Of a DNA stretch of 64,000 nucleotides, positions 49,707 to 59,388 are shown in pieces. The stretch spans positions 1 through 64,000 of the forward strand of contig NZ_CAMFKW010000014.1 in the NCBI RefSeq assembly GCF_945957345.1, given 5' to 3'. Position 1 is the first letter of the stretch; every line of letters begins with the position of its first letter. Under the pieces are notes generated by a model, which did no database searches, had not been told where the DNA came from, and saw only the letters and a list, made by a program, of their open reading frames with translations. The stretch is from an uncultured Allobosea sp. Its GTDB lineage: Bacteria > Pseudomonadota > Alphaproteobacteria > Rhizobiales > Beijerinckiaceae. A program made the translations under genes and the position numbers.

Positions 49707-50852
49707 ATGGCCCAGGCCCGCCGCCCTGCCTCCTCCGAAACCGGTGATCCGCTCCTCCTGACCCCCGGCCCGCTGACGACCAGCAAGGCCATCAAGGAGG
49801 CGATGGTGCATGACTGGGGCTCGCGCGACGCGACCTTCGTCGGCATCAACAAGGCCGTTCTGGAAGAGCTGCCGAAGATCATCCATGGCGGCGAGGATTT
49901 CGTCACCGTGCCGATGCAGGGCTCCGGCACCTTCGCCGTCGAGGCGATGCTGACCACCTTCGTGCCCCGCGACGGCAAGATCCTGGTGCTGATCAACGGC
50001 GCTTATGGCCAGCGCGCCAAGCGCATCCTGGAGATCGCCGGCCGCGCCGTCGCCGTGCACGAGACCGCCGAGGACACCCCGCCCGATCTCGCCGAGGTCG
50101 ACCGCATGCTGGTGGCCGACACCGCCATCACCCATATCTTCACCGTCCATTGCGAGACGACCAGCGGCATCCGCAACCCGGTCGAGGCGATCGCCGCGCT
50201 CGCCAAGCGCCATGGCCGCCGCCTGCTGATCGACTCGATGAGCGCTTTCGGCGCCCTGCCGCTCGACAGCCGCGAGGTTTATTTCGACGCGGTCGCAGCC
50301 TCCTCGAACAAGTGCATCCAGGGGGTTCCAGGCCTTGGCTTCGTCATCGCCCGCAAGAGCGCGCTGGCCGAGACCAAGGGCAATGCCACCACGCTGGTGC
50401 TCGACCTCCACGACCAGAACGCCGGCTTCGAGCGCACCGGCCAGTACCGCTTCACTCCACCGATCCATGTCATCGTCGCCTTCCACGCGGCCTTGCAGGA
50501 ATTCTGGGCCGAGGGTGGCGTCGCGGGCCGCGGGGAGCGCTATGCCGAGAACGCCCGCATCCTGATCGAGGGCATGGAAGGGCTCGGCTTCCGCACGCTG
50601 CTGCCGGCGGCCAGGCAGGCGCCGATCATCGTCACCTTCCACATGCCGGAGGATAAGAACTTCGTCTTCCAGCGCTTCTACGACGCGCTGAAGGATGCCG
50701 GCTACGTCATCTATCCCGGCAAGCTCACGGTCGCCGACAGCTTCCGCATCGGCTGCATCGGCGCGCTTGGAGCACAGGACATGCGCGCCTTCGTCGCCAC
50801 GGTGTCGGACGTCCTTGATGAAATGGGCGTCGGCCTGAAGTCGGCTGCGTAA
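49707..50852 (+). CDS. phnW: 2-aminoethylphosphonate--pyruvate transaminase
   Basis: This 381-residue PLP enzyme moves the amino group of AEP to pyruvate, giving phosphonoacetaldehyde and alanine. Family motifs: 'LLLTPGPLTTSKAIKEAMVHDWGSRD' at the start, 'VPMQGSGTFAVEAML' and the PLP Lys in 'AASSNKCIQGVPGLGFVIA', which is diagnostic for PhnW. ATG 49707 is chosen over a frame extension to 49629, which crosses the promoter palindrome. It is first in the phnW-phnA-phnY operon; the gap to phnA is 11 bases. The enzyme is cytoplasmic. Confidence 0.96.
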   Translation: MAQARRPASSETGDPLLLTPGPLTTSKAIKEAMVHDWGSRDATFVGINKAVLEELPKIIHGGEDFVTVPMQGSGTFAVEAMLTTFVPRDGKILVLINGAYGQRAKRILEIAGRAVAVHETAEDTPPDLAEVDRMLVADTAITHIFTVHCETTSGIRNPVEAIAALAKRHGRRLLIDSMSAFGALPLDSREVYFDAVAASSNKCIQGVPGLGFVIARKSALAETKGNATTLVLDLHDQNAGFERTGQYRFTPPIHVIVAFHAALQEFWAEGGVAGRGERYAENARILIEGMEGLGFRTLLPAARQAPIIVTFHMPEDKNFVFQRFYDALKDAGYVIYPGKLTVADSFRIGCIGALGAQDMRAFVATVSDVLDEMGVGLKSAA

Positions 50853-50863
50853 GGAACCCTGAG

Positions 50864-52117
50864 ATGACAATGCACACGAAGATCGGCTCTGACGTCGTTG
50901 CGAACGGCCGCGCCTATTCCCGCCCGGTTCGCCCGACGGTGGTGATCTGCATGGACGGCTCGGAGCCGGCCTATATCGAGGCGGCGAGCGCCAAGGGCCT
51001 GACGCCCAACCTCGACCGGATCATGAAGACCGGCGCCAGCACCCATGCCTATTCGGTGATCCCGAGCTTCACCAACCCGAACAATCTCTCGATCATCACC
51101 GGCCGCCCGCCGGCCTGGCACGGCATCGCCGGCAACTTCTTCTACGACCGCGAGGCCAGGGAAGAGGTGATGATGAACGATGCCCGCTTCCTGCGGGCGC
51201 CGACCATCCTGGCCGAGTTCCAGAAGGCCGGCTTCAAGGTCGCGATGGTCACCGCCAAGGACAAGCTGCGCACCCTGCTCGGCAAGGGGCTCGACTTCGC
51301 CTCCGGCTCGGCAATCGCCTTCTCCTCGGAGAAGGCCGACAAGGCCAATAGGCCTGAGAACGGCATCGAGAACGTGCTCGATTTCGTCGGCATGCCCGTG
51401 CCGTCGGTCTATTCGGCCGATCTCTCGGAGTTCGTCTTCGCCGCCGGCGTCAAGCTGCTCGAGACCTTCAAGCCGGACCTGATGTATCTCTCGACCACCG
51501 ACTATGTGCAGCACAAGGCCGGCCCCGGCTCGGAGATGGCGGACTCGTTCTACGCCATGTTCGACGCTTATGTCGGCAAGCTCGACGCGCTCGGTTGCAC
51601 GCTGGTCATCACCGCCGATCACGGCATGAACGACAAGCATCTCGCCAATGGCGAGCCGGATGTCGTCTATCTCCAGAGCCTGATGGACGAGTGGTACGGC
51701 CGGGGCACGATGCGCGTGATCCTGCCGATCACCGACCCCTATGTCGTGCATCACGGCGCGCTCGGCTCCTTCGCCACGGTCTATCTGCCCGGTGGCGCCA
51801 GCCAGGAAGAGGTCGCAGCCCGCATCTCCGGGATCGAAGGCATCGCGCTGGCGGTGACCTCGGCGGAAGCTTGCGAGCGCTTCGAACTGCCGGCCGACCG
51901 GATCGGCGATGTCGTGGTCGTCTCGACCCGCCAGAAGGTCATCGGCACCTCGCCGGACAGGCATGATCTCTCGGGCCTGACCGAGCCCTTGCGCTCGCAT
52001 GGCGGCATCACCGAGCAGCGCGTGCCGATGATCGCCAACCGGCCGATCACGGTGCCGCAGGGCCGCACCTTACGCAATTTCGACGTCTTCGACGTCGCCC
52101 TGAACCTGGTGAACTGA
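50864..52117 (+). CDS. phnA: Phosphonoacetate hydrolase
   Basis: This 417-residue alkaline-phosphatase-superfamily enzyme cleaves the C-P bond of phosphonoacetate to acetate and phosphate. A first metal ligand is Asp 31 ('[15 protein letters not shown]') and the catalytic Thr 70 is in '[15 protein letters not shown]'. Further metal ligands are in '[13 protein letters not shown]' and '[11 protein letters not shown]', with the last His in '[14 protein letters not shown]'. It needs two Zn ions. Between phnW and phnY it forms the oxidative PhnWAY route, which works even when phosphate is plentiful because phosphonoacetate is not a PhnX substrate. Confidence 0.96.
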   Translation: MTMHTKIGSDVVANGRAYSRPVRPTVVICMDGSEPAYIEAASAKGLTPNLDRIMKTGASTHAYSVIPSFTNPNNLSIITGRPPAWHGIAGNFFYDREAREEVMMNDARFLRAPTILAEFQKAGFKVAMVTAKDKLRTLLGKGLDFASGSAIAFSSEKADKANRPENGIENVLDFVGMPVPSVYSADLSEFVFAAGVKLLETFKPDLMYLSTTDYVQHKAGPGSEMADSFYAMFDAYVGKLDALGCTLVITADHGMNDKHLANGEPDVVYLQSLMDEWYGRGTMRVILPITDPYVVHHGALGSFATVYLPGGASQEEVAARISGIEGIALAVTSAEACERFELPADRIGDVVVVSTRQKVIGTSPDRHDLSGLTEPLRSHGGITEQRVPMIANRPITVPQGRTLRNFDVFDVALNLVN

Positions 52118-52118
52118 G

Positions 52119-53570
52119 ATGAACGCGACGGTGAAGCCGCCGGTGCGGCGCGAGGCGATGCGCATCGCCGGCAAGCTGGTCACGACCGACGACATGGTCG
52201 AGGTCAGGAACCCCTATGATGACAGCGTCGTCGGCCTGATCCCGGCGGCCCGGCCCGAGCATGTCCGCGAGGCCTTCGCCCAGGCCAAGGCGTTCAAGCC
52301 GAAGCTCTCGCGCTACGAGCGCCAGCAGATCCTGCAGAAGACCGCCGAGCTGCTGCGCGACCGCAAGGAGCTCTTCGCCAAGCTGATCACGGCGGAAGCC
52401 GGCCTGTGCTGGAAGGATTCGCTCTACGAAGCGAGCCGCGCCTATGACGTCTGGTCCTTCGCGGCGCAACTCACCATCAAGGACGATGGCGAGATGTTCT
52501 CCTGCGACATCTCGCCGAACGGCAAGGCGCGCAAAATTTTCACGACGCGCCAGCCGTTGCTCGGCGTGATCTCGGCGATCACCCCGTTCAACCACCCGCT
52601 CAACATGGTCAGCCACAAGCTGGCCCCGGCGATCGCGACCAATAACCGCCTCGTGCTCAAGCCGACCGAGCTGACCCCGCTGACCGCGCTGGCGCTGGCC
52701 GACGTGCTCTACGAGGCCGGGCTGCCGCCGGAGATGCTTTCCGTCGTCACCGGCAATCCCTCGACCATGGGCGATGCGATGATCACCGATCCCGATGCGG
52801 ATCTGGTGACCTTCACCGGCTCGGTCCGAGTCGGCAAGCACATCGCCAATACGGCGGGCTACAAGCGCATCGTGCTCGAACTCGGCGGCAACGATCCGCT
52901 GATCGTCATGGAGGATGCCGATCTCGACAAGGCGGCCGAGCTCGCCGTCACCGGCGCGACCAAGAACTCGGGCCAGCGCTGCACGGCGGTGAAGCGCATC
53001 CTGGTGGTCGAGAGCGTCGCCGATGCCTTCTCCAGGCTCGTCGTCGAGAAGGCCAAGAAGCTGAAATGCGGCGACCCGATGGATCCCAATACCGATGTCG
53101 GCTGCGTCATCAATGCCCGCTCGGCCGCGCTCTTCCAGGCTCGGGTCGACGATGCCGTGAGCAAGGGCGCCGAGGTGCTCTACGGCAAGCGGGCGGAAGG
53201 GGCGCTGTTCCACCCGACCGTGGTCGATAAGATCCCCTATACCTGCGAGCTGGTGCACGAGGAGACGTTTGGTCCGGTGATCCCGATCATCCGCGTGCCC
53301 GACGACATCGCCGAGGTGATCGCGATCTCGAACTCCACCGCCTATGGTCTCTCTTCCGGCATCTGCACCAACCGCTACGATTACATCCAGCGGCTCATTG
53401 CGGAGCTGGAGGTCGGCACGGTCAACCTCTGGGAGGTCCCGGGCTACCGGATCGAGATGTCCCCCTTCGGTGGCATCAAGGATTCCGGCCTCGGCTACAA
53501 GGAGGGCGTCGTCGAGGCCATGAAATCCTTCTCAAACGTCAAAACGTGGTCAATGCCCTGGACCGCGTGA
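52119..53570 (+). CDS. phnY: Phosphonoacetaldehyde dehydrogenase
   Basis: This 483-residue aldehyde-dehydrogenase-family enzyme oxidises phosphonoacetaldehyde to phosphonoacetate with NAD. The catalytic Cys is in '[20 protein letters not shown]' and the general base Glu in '[17 protein letters not shown]'. '[12 protein letters not shown]' is the cofactor loop. It starts 1 base after phnA and is followed by a rho-independent terminator, so phnWAY is a closed transcription unit. Confidence 0.96.
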   Translation: MNATVKPPVRREAMRIAGKLVTTDDMVEVRNPYDDSVVGLIPAARPEHVREAFAQAKAFKPKLSRYERQQILQKTAELLRDRKELFAKLITAEAGLCWKDSLYEASRAYDVWSFAAQLTIKDDGEMFSCDISPNGKARKIFTTRQPLLGVISAITPFNHPLNMVSHKLAPAIATNNRLVLKPTELTPLTALALADVLYEAGLPPEMLSVVTGNPSTMGDAMITDPDADLVTFTGSVRVGKHIANTAGYKRIVLELGGNDPLIVMEDADLDKAAELAVTGATKNSGQRCTAVKRILVVESVADAFSRLVVEKAKKLKCGDPMDPNTDVGCVINARSAALFQARVDDAVSKGAEVLYGKRAEGALFHPTVVDKIPYTCELVHEETFGPVIPIIRVPDDIAEVIAISNSTAYGLSSGICTNRYDYIQRLIAELEVGTVNLWEVPGYRIEMSPFGGIKDSGLGYKEGVVEAMKSFSNVKTWSMPWTA

Positions 53571-53585
53571 ACAAGAAACGGCCAG

Positions 53586-53614
53586 CGCAGGCGGAGCGAT
53601 CCGCCTGCGTTTTT
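53586..53614 (+). terminator. Rho-independent terminator after phnY
   Basis: CGCAGGCGGA (53586-53595) pairs perfectly with TCCGCCTGCG (53600-53609) around GCGA, followed directly by TTTTTG. It separates phnWAY from the AEP transporter genes. Confidence 0.93.
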
Positions 53615-53677
53615 GTCTGTCAGGGGAAGAAAACGTCCAAAGAGCGTTCAAACTGATCATAACGAGGGGATGAGATC

Positions 53678-54697
53678 ATGAAGAACTGGCTTGCTTCCTG
53701 CGTCATCGGCGCCTTTGCGCTCGCGCTTCCGGGCATCGCTCATGCGCAGAAGACGAAGGTGACGATCTACACCGCGCTGGAGAACGACCAGCTCGCACCG
53801 TTCAAATCCTCGATCGAGAAAGCCGTGCCCGAAGCGGAGGTCGTCTGGGTGCGTGACTCCACCGGCGTCATCACCGCCCGCTTCCTCGCCGAGAAGGACA
53901 ATCCCCGCGCCGACATGGTGATGGGCCTGGCGGCGTCGAGCCTCTTGATGTTCGAGAAGGCGGGCCTGCTCGAAACCTACAAGCCCGCCGGCGCCGATGC
54001 GCTGAAGCCGGTCTTCCGCGATCCCAACAGCCCTTATACCTGGACCGGCATGGACGCCTATCTCGGTGTCGTCTGCTATAATACGGCCGAGGCCAAGGGC
54101 GTGCCCGTTCCGACCTCCTGGAAGGACCTGCTCAACCCGGCCTTCAAGGGCAAGATCGTGATGCCGCATCCGGCTTCCTCCGGCACCGGCTACCTGATGG
54201 TCGCCGGCTGGCTGCAGAGCATGGGCGAGGCCGAGGGCTGGAAGTTCATGGACGGGCTGCACGAGAATATCGGCGCCTACCTGCATTCGGGCTCGGCGCC
54301 CTGCGTCCAGGCGGCGCGCGGCGAGCGCACGATCGGTCTGGCGCTCGACATGCGCGGCGCCTCCGAGAAGAGCAAGGGCGCACCGATCGAGGTCGTGATC
54401 CCGAAGGAGGGCGTGGGCTGGGAGATGGAAGCCAGCGCCATCGTCAAGGGTTCCAAGAACCTCGCGCTCGCCAAGAAGATCGCCGACTGGTCGACCACGA
54501 AGGACGCCAACGAGCTCTATTCGAAGACCTACGCGATCGTCGCGGCACCCGGCGTCGGCACCAAGCCGGCGAACTACCCCGCCAATGCCGAGGCTGGGAT
54601 GATCAAGAACGATCTCGGCTGGATGGCCGATAACCGCGACCGCGTGCTCGCCGAATGGTCGAAGCGCTACGAGTCCAAGGCGGCGCCGAAGAACTGA
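53678..54697 (+). CDS. 2-aminoethylphosphonate ABC transporter substrate-binding protein (iron-binding-protein fold)
   Basis: This 339-residue protein has a signal peptide (MKNWLASCVIGAFALALPGIAHAQ). It follows the FbpA-like class: 'KVTIYTALENDQLAPFKSSIEKAVPEAEVVWVRDSTGVITARFLAEKDNPRAD' and 'KGKIVMPHPASSGTGYLMVA'. This is the type named as the putative AEP-binding subunit in AEP clusters. It has its own ribosome site at GAGGGG and follows the phnY terminator. A stem-loop separates it from the ATPase gene. Confidence 0.92.
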   Translation: MKNWLASCVIGAFALALPGIAHAQKTKVTIYTALENDQLAPFKSSIEKAVPEAEVVWVRDSTGVITARFLAEKDNPRADMVMGLAASSLLMFEKAGLLETYKPAGADALKPVFRDPNSPYTWTGMDAYLGVVCYNTAEAKGVPVPTSWKDLLNPAFKGKIVMPHPASSGTGYLMVAGWLQSMGEAEGWKFMDGLHENIGAYLHSGSAPCVQAARGERTIGLALDMRGASEKSKGAPIEVVIPKEGVGWEMEASAIVKGSKNLALAKKIADWSTTKDANELYSKTYAIVAAPGVGTKPANYPANAEAGMIKNDLGWMADNRDRVLAEWSKRYESKAAPKN

Positions 54698-54704
54698 GCC
54701 TCTG

Positions 54705-54740
54705 CCGTGCCGCCGCTCGTGTGAACGGCCGGCGGCACGG
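54705..54740 (+). other. Stem-loop between binding-protein and ATPase genes
   Basis: CCGTGCCGCCG (54705-54715) pairs with CGGCGGCACGG (54730-54740) around a 14-base loop, with no T-run. It may act as a 3' stabiliser that keeps binding-protein mRNA in excess over the membrane subunits. Confidence 0.6.
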
Positions 54741-54815
54741 TCCGTGCAAGACGTAACGAGAAGTCCCGCCGCTGCCGCGGGACAGGTCTCTGCCCGTTCA
54801 GATGAAGGCCGGCCG

Positions 54816-55916
54816 ATGTCACAGCCCACGATGTCAAAGACTCCATTCCTCTCGATCCGCCAGGTCGCCAAGAATTTCGGCGCGTTCCGGGCGCTGCGCG
54901 ACATCGACCTCGACATCCATCGCGGCGAATTCGTCTGCTTCCTCGGCCCCTCCGGCTGCGGCAAGACCACATTGCTGCGGGCGGTTGCCGGGCTCGATCT
55001 GCAGGACAGCGGCACCATTCATATGGGCGGGCGCGACGTCTCGCATGCCAGCCCCTCCGAGCGCGATTTCGGTATCGTCTTCCAGTCCTATGCGCTCTTT
55101 CCCAATCTCACCGTCGCCGACAATGTCGGCTACGGATTGGTCAATCGCCGGCGCTCCCGCGACGAGATCACCAAGCGCGTCAACGAGCTCCTCGCCCTCG
55201 TCGGCCTGCCGGACCAGGGCAAGAAATATCCGGTCCAGCTCTCGGGCGGGCAGCAGCAGCGCGTGGCACTGGCCCGCGCGCTCGCCACCTCGCCGGAGCT
55301 GCTGCTGCTCGACGAGCCGCTTTCGGCACTCGATGCCAAGGTCCGCATCCGCCTGCGCGACGAGATGCGCTCGCTGCAACAGCGGCTGGGCGTGACCACG
55401 ATCATGGTGACGCATGATCAGGAGGAGGCACTCGCCATGGCCGACCGCATTGTGGTCATGCGCGACGGCGCGGTCGAGCAGGTCGGTTCGCCCGAGGAGA
55501 TCTATCGCCGCCCGGCTACGCCCTTCGTCGCCGATTTCGTCGGGCATATGACCTTCATGGACGCGATCGTCACCGGTCCCGGCAAGGTCCGCGTCGACGA
55601 ACTCGACCTCGTCGTCGCCAATGCCGCGCCTTTCGCGGTCGGCACGCCGGTGAGGCTGGCGATGCGGCCCGAGGAGGTCCGCACCCGCGGTATCGGCGCG
55701 AACACGCCGAACCGCTTCGAGGCGACGATCGGGGACCTTGCCTTCCTCGGCTCCTTCTGTCGGGCGCATCTGGAGCCGACCGGCTCGCGAGCGACCCGGA
55801 TCGCCGCCGATTTCTCGACCAATGCGATGCGCGACCTCGGCATCGTGCCGGGGCAGGTGCGTGCCGTCGCCTTTCCGCCGGAGGCCCTGCACGTCTTTGC
55901 CGGGGAGGGACGATGA
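54816..55916 (+). CDS. 2-aminoethylphosphonate ABC transporter ATP-binding protein
   Basis: This 366-residue ATPase has Walker A GPSGCGKTT (near residue 50), LSGGQQQRVALARAL and Walker B LLLLDEPLSALDAKV. A C-terminal TOBE-type regulatory region (about 290-360) follows, with 'RLAMRPEEVRTRG' in it. Length and layout match the PotA/FbpC class that accompanies AEP-binding proteins. The frame is open upstream to 54744; ATG 54816 has a GAAGG ribosome site. It overlaps the permease gene by 4 bases. Confidence 0.93.
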   Translation: MSQPTMSKTPFLSIRQVAKNFGAFRALRDIDLDIHRGEFVCFLGPSGCGKTTLLRAVAGLDLQDSGTIHMGGRDVSHASPSERDFGIVFQSYALFPNLTVADNVGYGLVNRRRSRDEITKRVNELLALVGLPDQGKKYPVQLSGGQQQRVALARALATSPELLLLDEPLSALDAKVRIRLRDEMRSLQQRLGVTTIMVTHDQEEALAMADRIVVMRDGAVEQVGSPEEIYRRPATPFVADFVGHMTFMDAIVTGPGKVRVDELDLVVANAAPFAVGTPVRLAMRPEEVRTRGIGANTPNRFEATIGDLAFLGSFCRAHLEPTGSRATRIAADFSTNAMRDLGIVPGQVRAVAFPPEALHVFAGEGR

Positions 55917-57628
55917 GCGATCTGGCGCGACCCCTGACGATGACCGATGCGCCCGTGAAAGTCTCGGCGCCGCGGATCAGCGAGCGCCATGTCGCCGGCG
56001 CGCTGATCCTGGCGCTCTGCGCGGTACTGGTCCTGATCATCGCCCTGCCACTCTGGGCACTGCTCTCCAAGAGCCTGGAAAACACGGACGGGAAATTCGT
56101 CGGGCTCGCCAATTTCGTCAGCTATGCGACGACGCCCTCGCTGTTCTACTCGCTGCTCAACAGCCTGCTCGTCGCTGGCGTCACGACGGTGATCGTCGTG
56201 CCGCTGGCCTTTCTCTACGCCTATGCGCTGCGCCGCAGCTGCATCCCGGCCAAGGGCGCCTTCTATGCGGCGGCGATGATCCCCGTCTTCGCGCCCTCGC
56301 TGCTGTCTGGCCTCGCGCTGATCTATCTCTTCGGCAACCAGGGCATCCTGAAATCCTGGATGATGGGCGCCTCGCTCTATGGCCCCATCGGCATCATCGC
56401 CGCCGAGGTGCTCTACTGCTTCCCCCATGCGATGCTGATCCTCGTCACGGCGCTAGCCCTCTCGGACGGGCGCCTGCGTGAGGCGGCGGATGCGATGGGC
56501 ACCTCGCGCTGGCGCATCTTCCACACGATCACCCTGCCGGGCGCGCGCTATGGCGTGATCAGCGCGACCTTCGTCGTCTTCACGCTGGTCATCACCGATT
56601 TCGGTATTCCCAAGGTGATCGGCGGGCAGTTCAGCGTGCTGGCGACCGATGCCTACCGGCAGGTTGTCGGCCAGCAGAATTTCCCGATGGGCGCCGTCGT
56701 TGGCATCATCCTGCTGGTGCCGGCCGTGCTCGCCTTCTTCGTCGACCGCGTCGTGCAGCGGCGCCAGAGCGCGATGCTCTCCGCCCGCGCCGTGCCTTAC
56801 GTCCCGCGCGCCGACAAGCGCCGCGACCTCGCGCTACTCGGCTTCGTCAGCCTGATCGCGCTCGCCATCGTCGGTCCTTACGCGATCGCCTTCTGGGGCT
56901 CCTTCGTCAAATACTGGCCCTACAACCTGTCGCTGACACTGAGCAATTACGACTTCGCGCAGGTCGAGCCCGACGGCTGGGGCACTTACGCCAACTCGCT
57001 GATGCTGGCCTCGCTGACGGCGGTGATCGGCACGGCGTTGATCTTCACCGGCGCCTATCTGATCGAGAAGGTGAAGCTCTTCCCGCGCCTGCGTGCCTTC
57101 GCCCAGTTTCTCGCGATGCTGCCGATGGCGGTGCCCGGCCTTGTGCTCGGCCTCGGCTATGTCTTCTTCTACAATGCCGGCTGGAACCCGCTCGGCTTCC
57201 TCTATGGGACGTTGACGATCCTCGTGATCAATACGATCGCGCATTTCTACACGGTCGGGCATATCACGGCCCTGACCAGCCTGAAGCAGCTCGACGGCGA
57301 GTTCGAGTCGGTTTCTGCCTCGCTCAAGGTGCCGTTCTGGTCGACCTTCCGTCGGGTGACCGCACCGATCTGCCTGCCGGCGATCCTCGACATCGCCGTC
57401 TATGTCTTCGTCAACGCGCTGACCACGGTCTCGGCGGTGATCTTCCTCTACGGGGCTGACACCAAGCTCGCCTCGATCGCCATCGTCCATATGGACGAGG
57501 CCGGCGCCATGGCCTCCGCCGCGGGCATGGCCAGCATCATCATGGCGACCGCCATCGCCGTGAAGCTGCTCCATGTCGGCCTCGACCAACTGGTCTTCGG
57601 GCGCCTGCAGCAATGGCGCCAGCGCTAG
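55913..57628 (+). CDS. 2-aminoethylphosphonate ABC transporter permease (fused double permease)
   Basis: This 571-residue protein holds two complete permease halves in one chain, as in FbpB- and PhnU2-type systems. The first half has 'EAADAMGTSRWRIFHTITLPGARYGVISATFVVF', and the second 'EFESVSASLKVPFWSTFRRVTAPICLPAILDIAVYVFV', both being coupling-helix (EAA) loops. About 12 membrane helices are visible. It needs no partner permease gene, and none is present. Confidence 0.94.
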   Translation: MSDLARPLTMTDAPVKVSAPRISERHVAGALILALCAVLVLIIALPLWALLSKSLENTDGKFVGLANFVSYATTPSLFYSLLNSLLVAGVTTVIVVPLAFLYAYALRRSCIPAKGAFYAAAMIPVFAPSLLSGLALIYLFGNQGILKSWMMGASLYGPIGIIAAEVLYCFPHAMLILVTALALSDGRLREAADAMGTSRWRIFHTITLPGARYGVISATFVVFTLVITDFGIPKVIGGQFSVLATDAYRQVVGQQNFPMGAVVGIILLVPAVLAFFVDRVVQRRQSAMLSARAVPYVPRADKRRDLALLGFVSLIALAIVGPYAIAFWGSFVKYWPYNLSLTLSNYDFAQVEPDGWGTYANSLMLASLTAVIGTALIFTGAYLIEKVKLFPRLRAFAQFLAMLPMAVPGLVLGLGYVFFYNAGWNPLGFLYGTLTILVINTIAHFYTVGHITALTSLKQLDGEFESVSASLKVPFWSTFRRVTAPICLPAILDIAVYVFVNALTTVSAVIFLYGADTKLASIAIVHMDEAGAMASAAGMASIIMATAIAVKLLHVGLDQLVFGRLQQWRQR

Positions 57629-57629
57629 G

Positions 57630-58370
57630 ATGTCGAGTGTGCGTCTGGGCGTGATCGCCGACATCCACGGCAACCTGCCCGCGCTCGAAGCGGTGCTGGC
57701 GCGGCTCGACGCCCTCGCGCCGGATCACATCGTCAATCTCGGCGACTGCGCTTCCGGCCCGCTCTGGCCGGTCGAGACGACAGCACTGCTGAGATCGCGC
57801 ACGATGAGCCATATCCGGGGCAATCACGACCGGGCGATGGGCGCGGCCTCGCCGGAAGGGCTCGGCGCTTCCGACAGCTACGCCTGGCAGGCTCTCGCGC
57901 CGGAAGCTCGCGCCTGGCTCGCGGGCCTGCCGGCTGGGATCACGGTCGAAGGCGCGCTCTGCTTCCACGCCTGTCCCGGCAACGACTCCGCTTATCTGAT
58001 GGAAGAGGTTCAGAACGGCCATCTTGCGCCGTCACCGATCGCCACGATCGAGCAGCGTCTCGCCGGGCGGACGGCGCCATTGATGCTCTGTGGGCACAGC
58101 CATCTGCCGCGTGCCGCGCGGTTGAGTTCCGGCGTGATCGTGCTCAATCCCGGTAGTGTCGGCAATCCGGCTTATCGCGACACGAACCCGGCCCATGTCT
58201 CCGAAAGCGGCATGCCCCACGCCCGCTTCGCCGTGGTGACGCTCGGGGCTGAGATCGCGGTCGAGCATCACCTCGTCGCCTATGATTGGGAACGCGCGGC
58301 GCGGCGTGCCGAGGATAACGGGCGGGCTGACTGGGCCTATGCCTTGCGGACGGGAAGGGCGCTGCCCTAG
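57630..58370 (+). CDS. Metallophosphoesterase (YfcE/calcineurin-like)
   Basis: This 246-residue protein has the five calcineurin-type motifs in order: 'GVIADIHGNLPALEA', 'HIVNLGDCASGP', 'SHIRGNHDRAMG', the middle His region 'ALCFHACPGND' and 'LMLCGHSHLPR'. Two metals are expected. It starts 1 base after the permease and is the last gene of the transporter operon. It may hydrolyse a phosphodiester or phosphomonoester made or imported along with AEP; the role is inferred only from context. Confidence 0.9.
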   Translation: MSSVRLGVIADIHGNLPALEAVLARLDALAPDHIVNLGDCASGPLWPVETTALLRSRTMSHIRGNHDRAMGAASPEGLGASDSYAWQALAPEARAWLAGLPAGITVEGALCFHACPGNDSAYLMEEVQNGHLAPSPIATIEQRLAGRTAPLMLCGHSHLPRAARLSSGVIVLNPGSVGNPAYRDTNPAHVSESGMPHARFAVVTLGAEIAVEHHLVAYDWERAARRAEDNGRADWAYALRTGRALP

Positions 58371-58375
58371 CGCCG

Positions 58376-59245
58376 TCAGCCGCGCAGGGACTGCGCCAGC
58401 GCGAAGAAGGCCTGGATCGCCTTGCTGTTGCGGCGCTCATGCAGGCAGATCAGCTTCTCGTGCATCGGGAGCGTCGGCCCCTCAAGTGGGATGCGGACGA
58501 GCCTTGGATCATCCTCGCCGAACTCGGCTGCCGAGACGAAGCCGACCCCGCCGCCCGCCGCCACGATGGCCCGCACCGCCTCGCGCCCCTCGGCCTCGAT
58601 CGCGTAGCTCAGCGCGATGCCCCGTTCCGACGCGCGCTGTTCGAGCAATTGCCGCGTGCGCGACCCGCGCTCGCGCATGACCAGTGGCCAACTCGCCAGC
58701 TCTTGCAGCGAAAGCGCTGAGCGCGCCGCGGCCGGATGACCTTTGGCGGCAAAGGCGATGATCGGGGAGACGTTGAGCGGCAGAACTTCGAAGGGCCGCT
58801 CGTCGGCGAGTTCGCCGAGGACGCCGATCTCGGCATCGTAGCCGATCAGCGTCTCGACAATGCTGCCGGTATTGCCCTGCGCGATCGAGATCTGGATGCC
58901 GGGATGGCGCGCGCGGAAGGCGGTGAGCACATCGAGCACGTGATGCACGGAATCGGCGACGATCCTGAGTGCGCCTGTCCGCAGCGAGCGCTCCTCTTGC
59001 AAAAGCTCCAGCGCCTCGCCTTCGGCCCCGAACAGGCGATGCGTGACGGAGAGCAGCCTCTGCCCCGCCGGGGTCAGGACGACCTGGCGATGGCGGCGGC
59101 TGAACAGCGCGACATCGTATTCCTCCTCCAGCTTCCGGACTTGGTCCGAGATCGCCGGCTGGGTGAGGTTGAGCGCGAGCGCCGCCTTCGAGAAACCACC
59201 GGACAGCGCGACCTGATGGAAGGCACGAAGCTGGACATGGCGCAT
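58376..59245 (-). CDS. LysR-family regulator
   Basis: This 289-residue protein has a winged helix (residues 3-60: 'RAFHQVALSGGFSKAALALNLTQPAISDQVRKLEEEYDVALF') and a LysR effector domain (about 90-285). It is divergent from the class-III PLP enzyme gene and convergent with the metallophosphoesterase. It is the second LysR in the AEP island; the two may sense different aminophosphonates. Confidence 0.92.
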   Translation of the reverse strand: MRHVQLRAFHQVALSGGFSKAALALNLTQPAISDQVRKLEEEYDVALFSRRHRQVVLTPAGQRLLSVTHRLFGAEGEALELLQEERSLRTGALRIVADSVHHVLDVLTAFRARHPGIQISIAQGNTGSIVETLIGYDAEIGVLGELADERPFEVLPLNVSPIIAFAAKGHPAAARSALSLQELASWPLVMRERGSRTRQLLEQRASERGIALSYAIEAEGREAVRAIVAAGGGVGFVSAAEFGEDDPRLVRIPLEGPTLPMHEKLICLHERRNSKAIQAFFALAQSLRG

Positions 59246-59281
59246 GGTGGGCGAAGCCTCGTAGAGACGATGCAGAACGAT

Positions 59282-59317
59282 ATCGCTGAAATTTATACTT
59301 GGATATGAAATAGCGAT
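59282..59317. promoter_or_regulatory. Inverted repeat between LysR and the PLP enzyme gene
   Basis: ATCGCT (59282-59287) and AGCGAT (59312-59317) flank an AT-rich core of ATTTATA/ATATGAAAT type. It lies in the divergent promoter region and is the likely site of the adjacent LysR. Confidence 0.5.
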
Positions 59318-59388
59318 TTTTCAGATCAATGCGGCGCAGGCATTGTGACCTTCGACAGCGCCCGACAGGCGCGAACCGAGGCTCTTCC

